From the NCBI GenBank assembly GCA_021774355.1, contig JAJFJE010000111.1, forward strand, positions 1 to 6,362: a stretch of 6,362 nucleotides of DNA, written 5' to 3'. The notes under the pieces were generated by a model, which saw nothing but the letters and a program-made list of their open reading frames with translations, ran no database searches and was not told where the DNA came from. The position numbers and the translations under genes were made by a program. Positions within the stretch are counted from its first letter, which is position 1. Every line of letters begins with the position of its first letter. Below are positions 1-5,910 of this stretch, piece after piece. This DNA comes from Alphaproteobacteria bacterium (GTDB lineage Bacteria > Pseudomonadota > Alphaproteobacteria > Zavarziniales > Zavarziniaceae).

Positions 1-131
1 ATCAGCCCTTCCTTCCAGTGCAGACGATCGATCTGCCAGGTGCCCAGCGCAATCAGCACGGCAAAGATCAGGGTCGACGCGACGGTCGGCCACAAGGTGG
101 GACGAAAACGCCGTGGCGCAGGACTGGACAT
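1..131 (-). CDS. SURF1-family cytochrome c oxidase assembly protein, N-terminal fragment (runs off the left edge)
   Basis: SURF1 proteins are inner-membrane factors that help build the heme a3 site of cytochrome c oxidase subunit I. Only the first 43 codons are present. They start with an ATG at 131, preceded on the minus strand by GAGGA seven nucleotides upstream, a good ribosome binding site. The peptide has a short basic N-terminus (SSPAPRRFRP), a first membrane segment at about residues 12-29, and then the family signature LGTWQ followed by RL.WKEGL. That stretch lies just after the first transmembrane helix in SURF1 proteins and is the main reason for the call. The gene follows the DUF983 gene after 21 nt and is probably the next cistron of the same operon. 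The periplasmic domain and second membrane helix lie outside the window, so intactness cannot be judged. Confidence 0.9.
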   Translation of the reverse strand, partial: MSSPAPRRFRPTLWPTVASTLIFAVLIALGTWQIDRLHWKEGL

Positions 132-152
132 GACAGGGTCCTCGAACGGCAA

Positions 153-512
153 TTACCAGCCGAGCTTGCGATATTGCTGGTGGATCAGGGCGGTCTTGAT
201 CTGGCGCAGCAACAGAATGGCGGCGCCCAGGATGATCGGCGGCCACAGCACCGCATGGACCCACAGGGGCGGGGCCCAGGTCACCTCGACCCACAGGGCG
301 CCGCCGGTGACCAGCGCCCCGAGAAACAGAATCACGAAAACGGCCGGGCCGTCGCCGGCGTCGATCTCGCTGTAGTCCAGGCCACAGGATTCGCAGTTTT
401 CGGCCACGTCCAGGAGCCCCTTATACAGGCGCCCCTGGCCGCAGCGCGGGCAACGGTGAACGGGCAGCACCCCGCGCTCAGTGACTGGCCGGGACGCCTG
501 CGCCCCAGACAT
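153..512 (-). CDS. DUF983 family zinc-ribbon membrane protein
   Basis: A 119-residue protein of the DUF983 family, commonly found in alphaproteobacterial cox operons; its biochemical role is not established to my knowledge. The N-terminal part carries two CxxC pairs (C21/C24 and C40/C43, as CPRC and CESC), a probable zinc ribbon. The diagnostic block AGDGPAVFVILFLGA follows at about 52-66. Two membrane segments (about 56-74 and 83-102) are separated by WVEVTWAPPLWVH, and the tail QQYRKLGW is basic. The start is uncertain. The ATG at 512 lies inside the end of ctaE (about 35 nt overlap) and lacks a clear ribosome binding site. A GTG at 470 would give 105 residues, avoid the overlap and keep both CxxC pairs. 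In-frame sequence above 512 is a shadow of ctaE. The context suggests a role in oxidase assembly or metal handling, which is inference. Confidence 0.88.
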   Translation of the reverse strand: MSGAQASRPVTERGVLPVHRCPRCGQGRLYKGLLDVAENCESCGLDYSEIDAGDGPAVFVILFLGALVTGGALWVEVTWAPPLWVHAVLWPPIILGAAILLLRQIKTALIHQQYRKLGW

Positions 513-1317
513 AGATGCAGGCGAACAGGAACAGCCACACCACGTCGACGAAGTGCCAATACCAGGCCGCCGCCTCGAAGCCGAAATGGGCCTGGGGGGT
601 GAACTGGCCCTTAACCGCCCGCAACAGGCAGACGGCCAGGAAGATGGTGCCGACCAGGACGTGGAAGCCGTGGAAGCCGGTGGCCATGAAGAACGAGCCG
701 CCATAGAAATTCGCCGAGAAGGCGAATTCGGCGTGGGAATATTCGACCGCCTGAAGGCAGGTAAAGGACGCTCCCAGGATCACCGTCAGGATCAGGCCCT
801 GGACCAGGCCCTTGCGGTCGCCTTCCAGCAGCGCATGGTGGGCCCAGGTTACCGTGGTGCCCGACAGCAGCAGGATGACCGTGTTGATGAACGGCAGGTG
901 CCAGGGATCGAAGGTTTCGATGCCCTTGGGCGGCCACTGGTAGCCCATCGCCTCGGTCGGGTCGAGGGCGCCGTGGAAATAGGCCCAGAACCAGGCCACG
1001 AAGAACATCACCTCGGACGCGATGAACAGGATCATGCCGTAGCGCAGGCCCAGCTTCACGACCGGCTTGTGATCGCCCTTGTTGATCGACTCGTCGATCA
1101 CGTCGCGCCACCAGGCGATCATGACGTAGAGGATGCCGGCCATGCCGATGGCAAACAGCGTCGGCTTGCCGGGCAGGAAGGTCAGGAACTGTTCCGGTCG
1201 CATCCAGTGGACCGCGCCGAGGGCGGTCAGGAGGGCGAAGAACGAGCCGACCAGCGGCCACGGGCTGGGATTGACCAGATGATAGTCATGCTTGGGCGTG
1301 TCGTGTGTGCTCGCCAT
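478..1317 (-). CDS. ctaE: Cytochrome c oxidase subunit III (CtaE/CoxC)
   Basis: Subunit III of the aa3-type oxidase, a seven-helix inner-membrane protein that binds subunit I and sustains proton uptake and turnover stability. The product is 279 residues, a usual bacterial length. Family landmarks are HDYHLVNPSPWP near the N-terminus (11-21), SEVMFFVAWFWAYFH (101-115) containing the conserved membrane glutamate E102, WPPKGIETFDPWHLPFINT (128-146), the TTVTWAHHALLEG segment (154-166), FHGFHVLVG (215-223) and the final helix block AWYWHFVDVVWLFLF (251-265). I chose the ATG at 1317 because GAGGA sits four nucleotides upstream and the protein then begins like its homologues. A TTG at 1338 in the same frame would add seven residues and overlap the ctaG stop. 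It lies 17 nt downstream of ctaG, and its end overlaps the probable start of the DUF983 gene. Confidence 0.98.
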   Translation of the reverse strand: MASTHDTPKHDYHLVNPSPWPLVGSFFALLTALGAVHWMRPEQFLTFLPGKPTLFAIGMAGILYVMIAWWRDVIDESINKGDHKPVVKLGLRYGMILFIASEVMFFVAWFWAYFHGALDPTEAMGYQWPPKGIETFDPWHLPFINTVILLLSGTTVTWAHHALLEGDRKGLVQGLILTVILGASFTCLQAVEYSHAEFAFSANFYGGSFFMATGFHGFHVLVGTIFLAVCLLRAVKGQFTPQAHFGFEAAAWYWHFVDVVWLFLFACIYVWGAGVPASH

Positions 1318-1334
1318 GACGTCCTCGAGGATGC

Positions 1335-1964
1335 TCAATTGGTGGACAGGTTAGGCCGAACCAGGGCGGCCGTCGAGCCGGCCGGGCCAGCCGCCGGCGC
1401 TGCTTCGGCCTTGGGCTGATCGTCGGCCAGGAAGAAAGTGTAGGACAGGGTGATGGTTTTGACTTCCGCCAGGTTGGGATCGTCAAGGATCGCCGGGTCC
1501 AGATAGAAGGTGACCGGCATGTCGACCCCCTCGCCGGCCTTCAGGGTCTGCTCGGTAAAGCAGAAGCAGGCGATCTTGACAAAATACGGGGCGGCCTTTT
1601 CCGGGGTGATGTTGAACAGCGCCTGGCCCCGTACCGCATGATCGGCGCGGTTTTCCGAACGATAGAAGATCAGCTTCTGCTCGCCCGGAACCAGGGTGAC
1701 CTGCTTCTGTTCGGGGCGGAAACCCCAGGGAAGGGCAGGGTCGATATTGGCGTCGAAGGCCACGGTGAACTGCCGGTCGCCCGCCGTCGTCGAGGCGGTC
1801 GGCGGGGCGTCGCCACGGCGCGGCGTGCCGGCATAGCCGGTTGCCTGGCAGAACAGGCTGTAGAGCGGCACCGAGGCGAAGGCGGCGCCCAGCATGGCCA
1901 CGGCGATGCCCCCGGCAATCAGGCCGACCCGCCGATGGCGCCTCGATGGTGTTTTCTCGCTCAT
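1335..1964 (-). CDS. ctaG: Cytochrome c oxidase assembly protein CtaG (Cox11 family)
   Basis: Cox11/CtaG is a membrane-anchored periplasmic copper chaperone needed to form the CuB centre of subunit I. The protein is 209 residues with a basic cytoplasmic N-terminus (RRHRR), one membrane anchor at about 13-33, and the conserved VPLYSLFCQATGY just after it (C39). The soluble beta-rich domain carries the hallmark KIACFCFTEQTL at 130-141, whose C133 and C135 are the copper ligands, followed by MPVTFYLDP and ITLSYTFF. The C-terminal 28 or so residues after SYTFF are Ala/Pro-rich and look disordered, longer than I expect for the family. The ATG at 1964 overlaps the stop of the preceding 39-residue ORF (ATGA), with AAGG a few bases upstream, so it is probably translationally coupled to that gene. 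Confidence 0.97.
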   Translation of the reverse strand: MSEKTPSRRHRRVGLIAGGIAVAMLGAAFASVPLYSLFCQATGYAGTPRRGDAPPTASTTAGDRQFTVAFDANIDPALPWGFRPEQKQVTLVPGEQKLIFYRSENRADHAVRGQALFNITPEKAAPYFVKIACFCFTEQTLKAGEGVDMPVTFYLDPAILDDPNLAEVKTITLSYTFFLADDQPKAEAAPAAGPAGSTAALVRPNLSTN

Positions 1965-2080
1965 GCGCCCTTCAGCTTCACGATGGTGACGACGAAGACC
2001 AGCACGATGAACAGCACCAGGGCGCCGGCTACCGCCAGGTTCAGGCTGCGCCGACGGCGGTGCAGGTCGGATTCGGCCAT
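1961..2080 (-). CDS. Small single-span membrane protein between ctaB and ctaG (CoxF/CtaF-like position)
   Basis: A 39-residue ORF with a polar, basic N-terminus (MAESDLHRRRRS), one strongly hydrophobic helix at about 15-34 (AVAGALVLFIVLVFVVTIVK) and a short basic tail (KLKGA). Its ATG shares one base with the ctaB stop (TGATG) and its stop overlaps the ctaG ATG (ATGA). It thus fills the gap between two real genes exactly, which is the main support for translation. Alphaproteobacterial cox operons often carry a short membrane ORF here, sometimes called coxF or ctaF. I recognise the position and architecture rather than a specific sequence signature. The arginine cluster predicts a cytoplasmic N-terminus. 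The ribosome binding site is weak (GGGTGGGCGTG before the ATG), consistent with coupling to ctaB. The function is unknown; a helper for CtaG or oxidase assembly is inference. Confidence 0.8.
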   Translation of the reverse strand: MAESDLHRRRRSLNLAVAGALVLFIVLVFVVTIVKLKGA

Positions 2081-3015
2081 CACGCCCACCCGGCGACGCG
2101 CTCGATCAGGAGCAGCGAGAACAGCAGGAACAGATAGACGATGGAAAAGGCAAAGAGCTGCATTGCCGTCCGGTCGTCCCGGCGGCGGTAGAGCCGGACC
2201 GCCAGCACCACGAAGGCAAGCCCCAGGACCACGGCGGCGGCGCCATAGAGCAGCCCGGCAAGGCCGCAGGCGACAGGCGCCAGGCCCCACAGGGCAACGA
2301 CCACGGAATAGGCCAGAATCTGGCGGCGGGTGGCTTCGGGCCCGGCGACCACCGGCAGCATGGGCACGCCTGCGCGTTCATATTCGCCCGCCTTGACCAG
2401 GGCGAGGGCCCAGAAATGGGGCGGGGTCCACAGGAAGATCAGGGTGCAGAGGACCAGCGATTCCGGGGCCACGGTACCGGTCACTGCGGCCCAGCCGATG
2501 ACCGGGGGCAGGGCGCCGGCAAGGCCGCCGATGACGATGTTCTGGGGGGTCCGGCGCTTCAGCCATATGGTGTAGACGACGGCATAGAAGAAGATGGTGA
2601 AGCCGAGCAGGGCGGCGGCGACCAGATTCACGGCCAGGCCCATGACCAGGACCGAAGCCGCCGACAGGAACAGCCCGAAGCCGAGCGCGTCGCCCGCACT
2701 CACCCGGCCCTGGGGGACGGGCCGGCCGCTGGTCCGTGCCATGCGGGCGTCGATGTCGGCGTCGTACCACATGTTGAGGGCACCCGAGGCCCCGGCGCCG
2801 ATCGCGATGCACAGCAAGGCGGTCAGGGCCAGGACGGGATGCAGGTTGCCCGGGGCAAGGACCAGCCCCACCAGTCCGGTGAAGACCACCAGCGACATCA
2901 CCCGTGGTTTCAGCAGGGCGATGTAGTCGGCCGCCTGGGCGTCGACCGGGGACGCGCCGGGATGTCCGGCGACGACCGGGTCGTCAGGCTTCCGAAGGGT
3001 ATCGACCAGACTCAT
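2080..3015 (-). CDS. ctaB: Heme o synthase (protoheme IX farnesyltransferase, CtaB/CyoE/Cox10)
   Basis: CtaB transfers a farnesyl group to heme b in the inner membrane to make heme o, which heme A synthase (not in this window) converts to heme a for this oxidase. It belongs to the UbiA prenyltransferase superfamily. The protein is 311 residues, multi-span, with a polar N-terminal leader of about 30 residues before YIALLKPRVMSLVVFTGLVG. The first Asp-rich prenyl-diphosphate/Mg site is NMWYDADIDARMARTSGRP (81-99; N81, D85, D89). Further markers are YTIWLKRRTPQNIVIGGLAG (148-167), LPPVIGWAA, FLWTPPHFWALAL and the second loop motif EYERAGVPMLPVVAG (211-225), where many homologues have DY instead of EY. 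It begins 31 nt after ctaD; AAGGA lies 10 nt before the ATG. Its stop is fused to the next start (TGATG). Confidence 0.97.
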   Translation of the reverse strand: MSLVDTLRKPDDPVVAGHPGASPVDAQAADYIALLKPRVMSLVVFTGLVGLVLAPGNLHPVLALTALLCIAIGAGASGALNMWYDADIDARMARTSGRPVPQGRVSAGDALGFGLFLSAASVLVMGLAVNLVAAALLGFTIFFYAVVYTIWLKRRTPQNIVIGGLAGALPPVIGWAAVTGTVAPESLVLCTLIFLWTPPHFWALALVKAGEYERAGVPMLPVVAGPEATRRQILAYSVVVALWGLAPVACGLAGLLYGAAAVVLGLAFVVLAVRLYRRRDDRTAMQLFAFSIVYLFLLFSLLLIERVAGWA

Positions 3016-3046
3016 GGAATTACGGTCCTTGGCTCACGCGGCGGGC

Positions 3047-4687
3047 TTAGTGGTGGCTGCCCTTGATCACCGGCAGTTCATTGAACTGGTGGAAGGGCGG
3101 CGGCGAGGACAGGGTCCATTCCAGCGTGGTCGCGCCTTCGCCCCAGGGATTGTTCGCAGCCTTGCGGCCGAACAGCAGGGCCTGGGCGATGATGAACAGG
3201 AACAGGAGGACGCTGACGCCGCTGATATAGGAGCCGTAGGAGGCGACCTCGTTCCAGCCGTGGAAGGCATCCGGATAGTCCGGGATACGACGGGGCATGC
3301 CGGCCAGACCCAGGAAGTGCATCGGGAAGAAGGTCATGTTGACGCCGATGAACATCATCCAGAAATGGATCTTGCCCAGGGTCTCGTTGTACATGCGCCC
3401 CGACATTTTGGGGAACCAGTAGTAGAAGCCGGCGAAGATCGCGTAGACCGCGCCGAGCGACAGCACGTAGTGGAAGTGGGCGACCACGTAATACGTGTTG
3501 TGCAAGGCGGTATCGAGGCCGGCATTGGCCAGGACCACGCCGGTCACGCCGCCGACGGTGAACAGGAAGATGAAGCCGATCGCCCAGATCATGGGCGTGG
3601 TGAAGCGGATCGAGCCGCCCCACATGGTGGCGATCCACGAGAAGATCTTGATCCCGGTGGGCACCGCGATGACCATCGTCGCCGCGGTGAAATAGGCCCG
3701 GGTATCGACCCCTATGCCGGTGGTGTACATGTGGTGGGCCCACACTACGAAGCCGACCACGCCGATCGCCACCATGGCATAGGCCATGCCGAGATAGCCG
3801 AACACCGGCTTGCGGCTGAAGGTCGAGACGATGTGGCTGATCATGCCGAAGCCCGGCAGGATCAGGATGTAGACTTCCGGATGGCCGAAGAACCAGAACA
3901 GATGCTGGAACAGCATCGGGTCGCCACCGCCCGCAGGGTCGAAGAAGGTGGTGCCGAAATTGCGGTCGGTCAGCAGCATGGTGATGGCGCCGGCCAGGAC
4001 CGGCAGGGACAGCAGCAGCAGGAAGGCGGTGACCAGCACCGACCAGACGAACAGCGGCATGCGGTGCTGGGTCAGGCCCGGCGCGCGAATGTTGAAGATC
4101 GTGGTTATGAAGTTGATCGCGCCGAGGATCGACGAGGCGCCGGCCAGGTGCAGCGACAGGATCGCCATGTCCATCGCCGGGCCGGGATGGAAGGTGTCGT
4201 CGGCCAGCGGCACATAGATGGTCCAGCCGGTACCGACGCCGTTACCGCCGGGCGGGCCCTCGACGAAGGCCGAGCCGAGCAGCAGGGCGAAGGACGGGAT
4301 CAGCAGCCAGAACGAGATGTTGTTCATGCGCGGGAACGCCATGTCGGGCGCCCCGATCATCAGCGGCACGAACCAGTTGCCGAAGCCGCCGATCATTGCC
4401 GGCATGATCATGAAGAAGATCATGATCAGGCCATGGGCCGTGATCAGCATGTTGAAGACCTGGTTGTCGGCCAGCCATTGTTCGCCCGGATCCTGCAATT
4501 CGAGGCGCATCACGATCGAAAAGGCGCCGCCGATCAGACCGGCGCAGATCGCGAAGATCAGATACAGCGTGCCGATGTCTTTGTGGTTGGTCGAGAACAG
4601 CCAGCGCCGGACAAAGCCCGGGCGGTGATCGTCGTGACCGTGATCATGGCCGTCAGCGTGACCATGTCCGTGAGTGGTGCTCGCCAT
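3047..4687 (-). CDS. ctaD: Cytochrome c oxidase subunit I, aa3-type (CtaD/CoxA)
   Basis: The catalytic heme-copper subunit that reduces O2 to water and pumps protons. It has 546 residues with about twelve membrane helices. Ligands read directly by motif: H85 (TAHG) and H406 for low-spin heme a, H404 for heme a3, and H269, H318 and H319 for CuB. Tyr273 in GHPEVY is the residue that forms the His-Tyr crosslink. Glu271 in the same motif and Asp115 (GAPDMAFPRMNN) mark a D-pathway A1-type enzyme; Lys347 (TGIKIFSW) marks the K-pathway. R466/R467 (MPRRIPDYPDAF) match the heme-propionate arginines. Unusual: the Mg-site motif reads LHNTYY (H396, N397) where bovine and Paracoccus enzymes have HD. The N-terminus is His-rich (seven His between residues 6 and 21). 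The start at 4687 has GAGGA eight nt upstream and lies 16 nt after ctaC. Confidence 0.99.
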   Translation of the reverse strand: MASTTHGHGHADGHDHGHDDHRPGFVRRWLFSTNHKDIGTLYLIFAICAGLIGGAFSIVMRLELQDPGEQWLADNQVFNMLITAHGLIMIFFMIMPAMIGGFGNWFVPLMIGAPDMAFPRMNNISFWLLIPSFALLLGSAFVEGPPGGNGVGTGWTIYVPLADDTFHPGPAMDMAILSLHLAGASSILGAINFITTIFNIRAPGLTQHRMPLFVWSVLVTAFLLLLSLPVLAGAITMLLTDRNFGTTFFDPAGGGDPMLFQHLFWFFGHPEVYILILPGFGMISHIVSTFSRKPVFGYLGMAYAMVAIGVVGFVVWAHHMYTTGIGVDTRAYFTAATMVIAVPTGIKIFSWIATMWGGSIRFTTPMIWAIGFIFLFTVGGVTGVVLANAGLDTALHNTYYVVAHFHYVLSLGAVYAIFAGFYYWFPKMSGRMYNETLGKIHFWMMFIGVNMTFFPMHFLGLAGMPRRIPDYPDAFHGWNEVASYGSYISGVSVLLFLFIIAQALLFGRKAANNPWGEGATTLEWTLSSPPPFHQFNELPVIKGSHH

Positions 4688-4703
4688 CGTGCGTTCCTCG
4701 GAC

Positions 4704-5567
4704 TCAGTGCAACGGAAGCCGGACCGGCTCGGCCGCGGCGACTGCAGTGGTGGGGGTCGGATCGGTCAATCCAGCCTGGGCCTTGGCCTTCTGCACCCAG
4801 GTGGCATAGTCTTCCTTGGATACGACATGCACTTCGATCGGCATGAAGCCGTGGTCCAGCCCGCAGATCTGGTTGCACTGGCCGTAATAGACCCCCGTCT
4901 TTTCGGCGCGGAACCAAGTTTCGTTCAGGCGGCCGGGCATGGCGTATTTTTGAACACCAAAGGCCGGTAAAAGCCAGGAGTGGATGACATCGGTTGATGT
5001 GACCAAAACCCGCACCGTGGTATCGACCGGGATCATCAGCGGATTGTCGGTGGACAGCAGACGGACCTTGCCGTCGACCGCTTCTTCCGGCGTGCGGGCG
5101 GCGACCCGGGCCTCGAAGGTCAGGTCGTCGGCATCGGCATAGATGTATTCCCAGTACCATTGATGACCGACGATCTTGAGGGTCATGTCGGCATTGGCCG
5201 CCTTGTCGCCGAAATAGAGCAGGCGGAAGGAGGGAACGGCAATGATCACCAGGATGATGATCGGGACCACCGTCCACAGGACCTCGACCAGGGTGTTGTG
5301 GGAGGTCTTTGAGGGGACCGGATTGGCCTTCTCGCGGAACCGCCACATCGCATAGAGCAGCAGCACCAGCACCAGGAGCGAGATGCCGATGATGATCGGC
5401 AGCAGCAGGTTGTGAAAGGAGTGCATGGCTTCCGCCACCGGCGTAACCGCATCCTGCATGTTCAACTCCCACGGTCGCGGTTGATCCGCGAAGCCGAGGG
5501 TGGGCGCCGCAAACGCGGCGGCCACGGTTGCAAGGCCGAACCCGGCCGCTTTGACTGTCTGACCCAT
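4704..5567 (-). CDS. ctaC: Cytochrome c oxidase subunit II (CtaC/CoxB)
   Basis: Subunit II accepts electrons from cytochrome c at its periplasmic CuA centre and passes them to heme a in subunit I. The product is 287 residues. Residues 1-27 form a signal peptide (hydrophobic core AAGFGLATVAAAFAA, probable cleavage GFA|DQP). Two membrane helices follow (about 54-75 and 94-116), then the cupredoxin domain. GHQWYWEYIY (134-143) holds the tryptophan that meets cytochrome c (W137). CuA ligands are H196 (VIHSW), C231, C235, H239 and M242 in GQCNQICGLDHGFMP. The residue between the cysteines is Gln233, where the Mg-linked glutamate is usual. The C-terminus is an Ala/Pro/Thr-rich tail. The ATG at 5567 begins a clean signal peptide; the same frame is open further upstream, but that part is intergenic and antisense to tldD. 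A GGGAG lies about 12 nt upstream, rather far. First gene of the operon. Confidence 0.98.
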   Translation of the reverse strand: MGQTVKAAGFGLATVAAAFAAPTLGFADQPRPWELNMQDAVTPVAEAMHSFHNLLLPIIIGISLLVLVLLLYAMWRFREKANPVPSKTSHNTLVEVLWTVVPIIILVIIAVPSFRLLYFGDKAANADMTLKIVGHQWYWEYIYADADDLTFEARVAARTPEEAVDGKVRLLSTDNPLMIPVDTTVRVLVTSTDVIHSWLLPAFGVQKYAMPGRLNETWFRAEKTGVYYGQCNQICGLDHGFMPIEVHVVSKEDYATWVQKAKAQAGLTDPTPTTAVAAAEPVRLPLH

Positions 5568-5568
5568 G

Positions 5569-5584
5569 GGGCGTTCGAACTCCC
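5569..5584 (-). promoter_or_regulatory. Imperfect inverted repeat covering the ctaC ribosome binding site
   Basis: On the minus strand the 16 nt GGGAGTTCGAACGCCC lie immediately before the ctaC start, with one further C before the ATG. The sequence is a palindrome centred on TTCGAA with a single mismatched pair (A opposite G). The GGGAG half is the only good Shine-Dalgarno match near this start, about 12 nt from the ATG. In mRNA a short stem could pair it with CGCCC. Whether it folds in vivo is unknown; the stem is short and interrupted. Confidence 0.35.
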
Positions 5585-5769
5585 GCTTGCATCCCGGGCG
5601 TAGGCGCCCCCAACGAGCCCCGCCACCCACCTGAAACCCGTGCCGACCGACCGTTGAGACCGGGTGCGCAACCAGCCAATGACGGCCTCTCGCCCCCGGT
5701 CCTGCACAGCTATCGGCGGCGAACCTACACCGCAGGGCGCTGCTCGGCCAGGGCTCTCGATAGGCCGGG

Positions 5770-5777
5770 ATTATAAT
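5770..5777. promoter_or_regulatory. Symmetric ATTATAAT, a perfect -10 hexamer on both strands
   Basis: ATTATAAT contains TATAAT on the plus strand (5772-5777) and TATAAT on the minus strand (5775-5770). It stands out in a GC-rich sequence and lies near the middle of the divergent region. No good -35 element is found at 15-19 nt on either side, so promoter activity is only a possibility. If active leftward it would give a ctaC leader of about 200 nt. Confidence 0.3.
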
Positions 5778-5840
5778 GATTGGGCCGCGCCGACCACGGG
5801 ACATGGTGCGTTGCGACGTTTTGCCGCGAAACACAGCAGG

Positions 5841-5858
5841 TTCTTGGGATATCAAGAA
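5841..5858. promoter_or_regulatory. 18-bp inverted repeat TTCTTG-N6-CAAGAA, candidate operator
   Basis: Six-base arms (5841-5846 and 5853-5858) match perfectly around the spacer GGATAT. The 18-bp dyad would suit a dimeric helix-turn-helix regulator. It is not an FNR box: that has TTG and CAA eight bases apart, here six. It is not followed by a U-run typical of a terminator in either direction. It overlaps the weak minus-strand -10 candidate TGATAT, so it could block cox operon transcription. The regulator is not identifiable from the sequence. Confidence 0.4.
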
Positions 5859-5881
5859 AAAGGCTGATTTCCGCGCAACTC

Positions 5882-5910
5882 TTGTGCCCGACGGGCGCCG
5901 CACCCCATAT
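5882..5910 (+). promoter_or_regulatory. Possible tldD promoter (weak sigma-70-like)
   Basis: TTGTGC (5882-5887) and CCATAT (5905-5910) are separated by 17 nt and lie about 30 nt upstream of the tldD start. The match to the -35 and -10 consensus is partial. The spacer contains a perfect short palindrome, GCCCG-A-CGGGC (5886-5896), and CACC/GGTG flank the -10 (5901-5904 and 5911-5914). This is a guess by spacing and resemblance only. Confidence 0.25.

Noticed and set aside
481..1419. A 312-codon plus-strand open frame opposite ctaE and the end of ctaG
   Set aside because: It is antisense to two well-supported genes, with low-complexity charged composition and no motif.
3016..3046. A possible terminator or separate promoter between ctaD and ctaB
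   Set aside because: The gap is only 31 nt and contains no GC-rich hairpin with a U-run and no credible -35/-10 pair, so continued transcription is the simpler reading.
3014..4846. A 610-codon open frame on the plus strand opposite ctaD
   Set aside because: It is antisense to a certain ctaD gene. Its product is dominated by charged Asp/Glu/Arg/His/Gln runs typical of the reverse reading of GC-rich membrane-protein codons, and it shows no recognisable domain. It also spans the ctaC-ctaD junction.
4558..5679. A 373-codon minus-strand frame overlapping ctaC in another reading frame
   Set aside because: It is a frame-shifted shadow of ctaC and the start of ctaD; the CuA motifs and membrane helices are in the ctaC frame only.
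5841..5858. The TTCTTG-N6-CAAGAA repeat as an FNR-type site or as an intrinsic terminator
   Set aside because: The TTG/CAA half-sites are six bases apart instead of eight, so FNR does not fit. The stem is AT-rich and short, and no gene ends here, so a terminator is unlikely.
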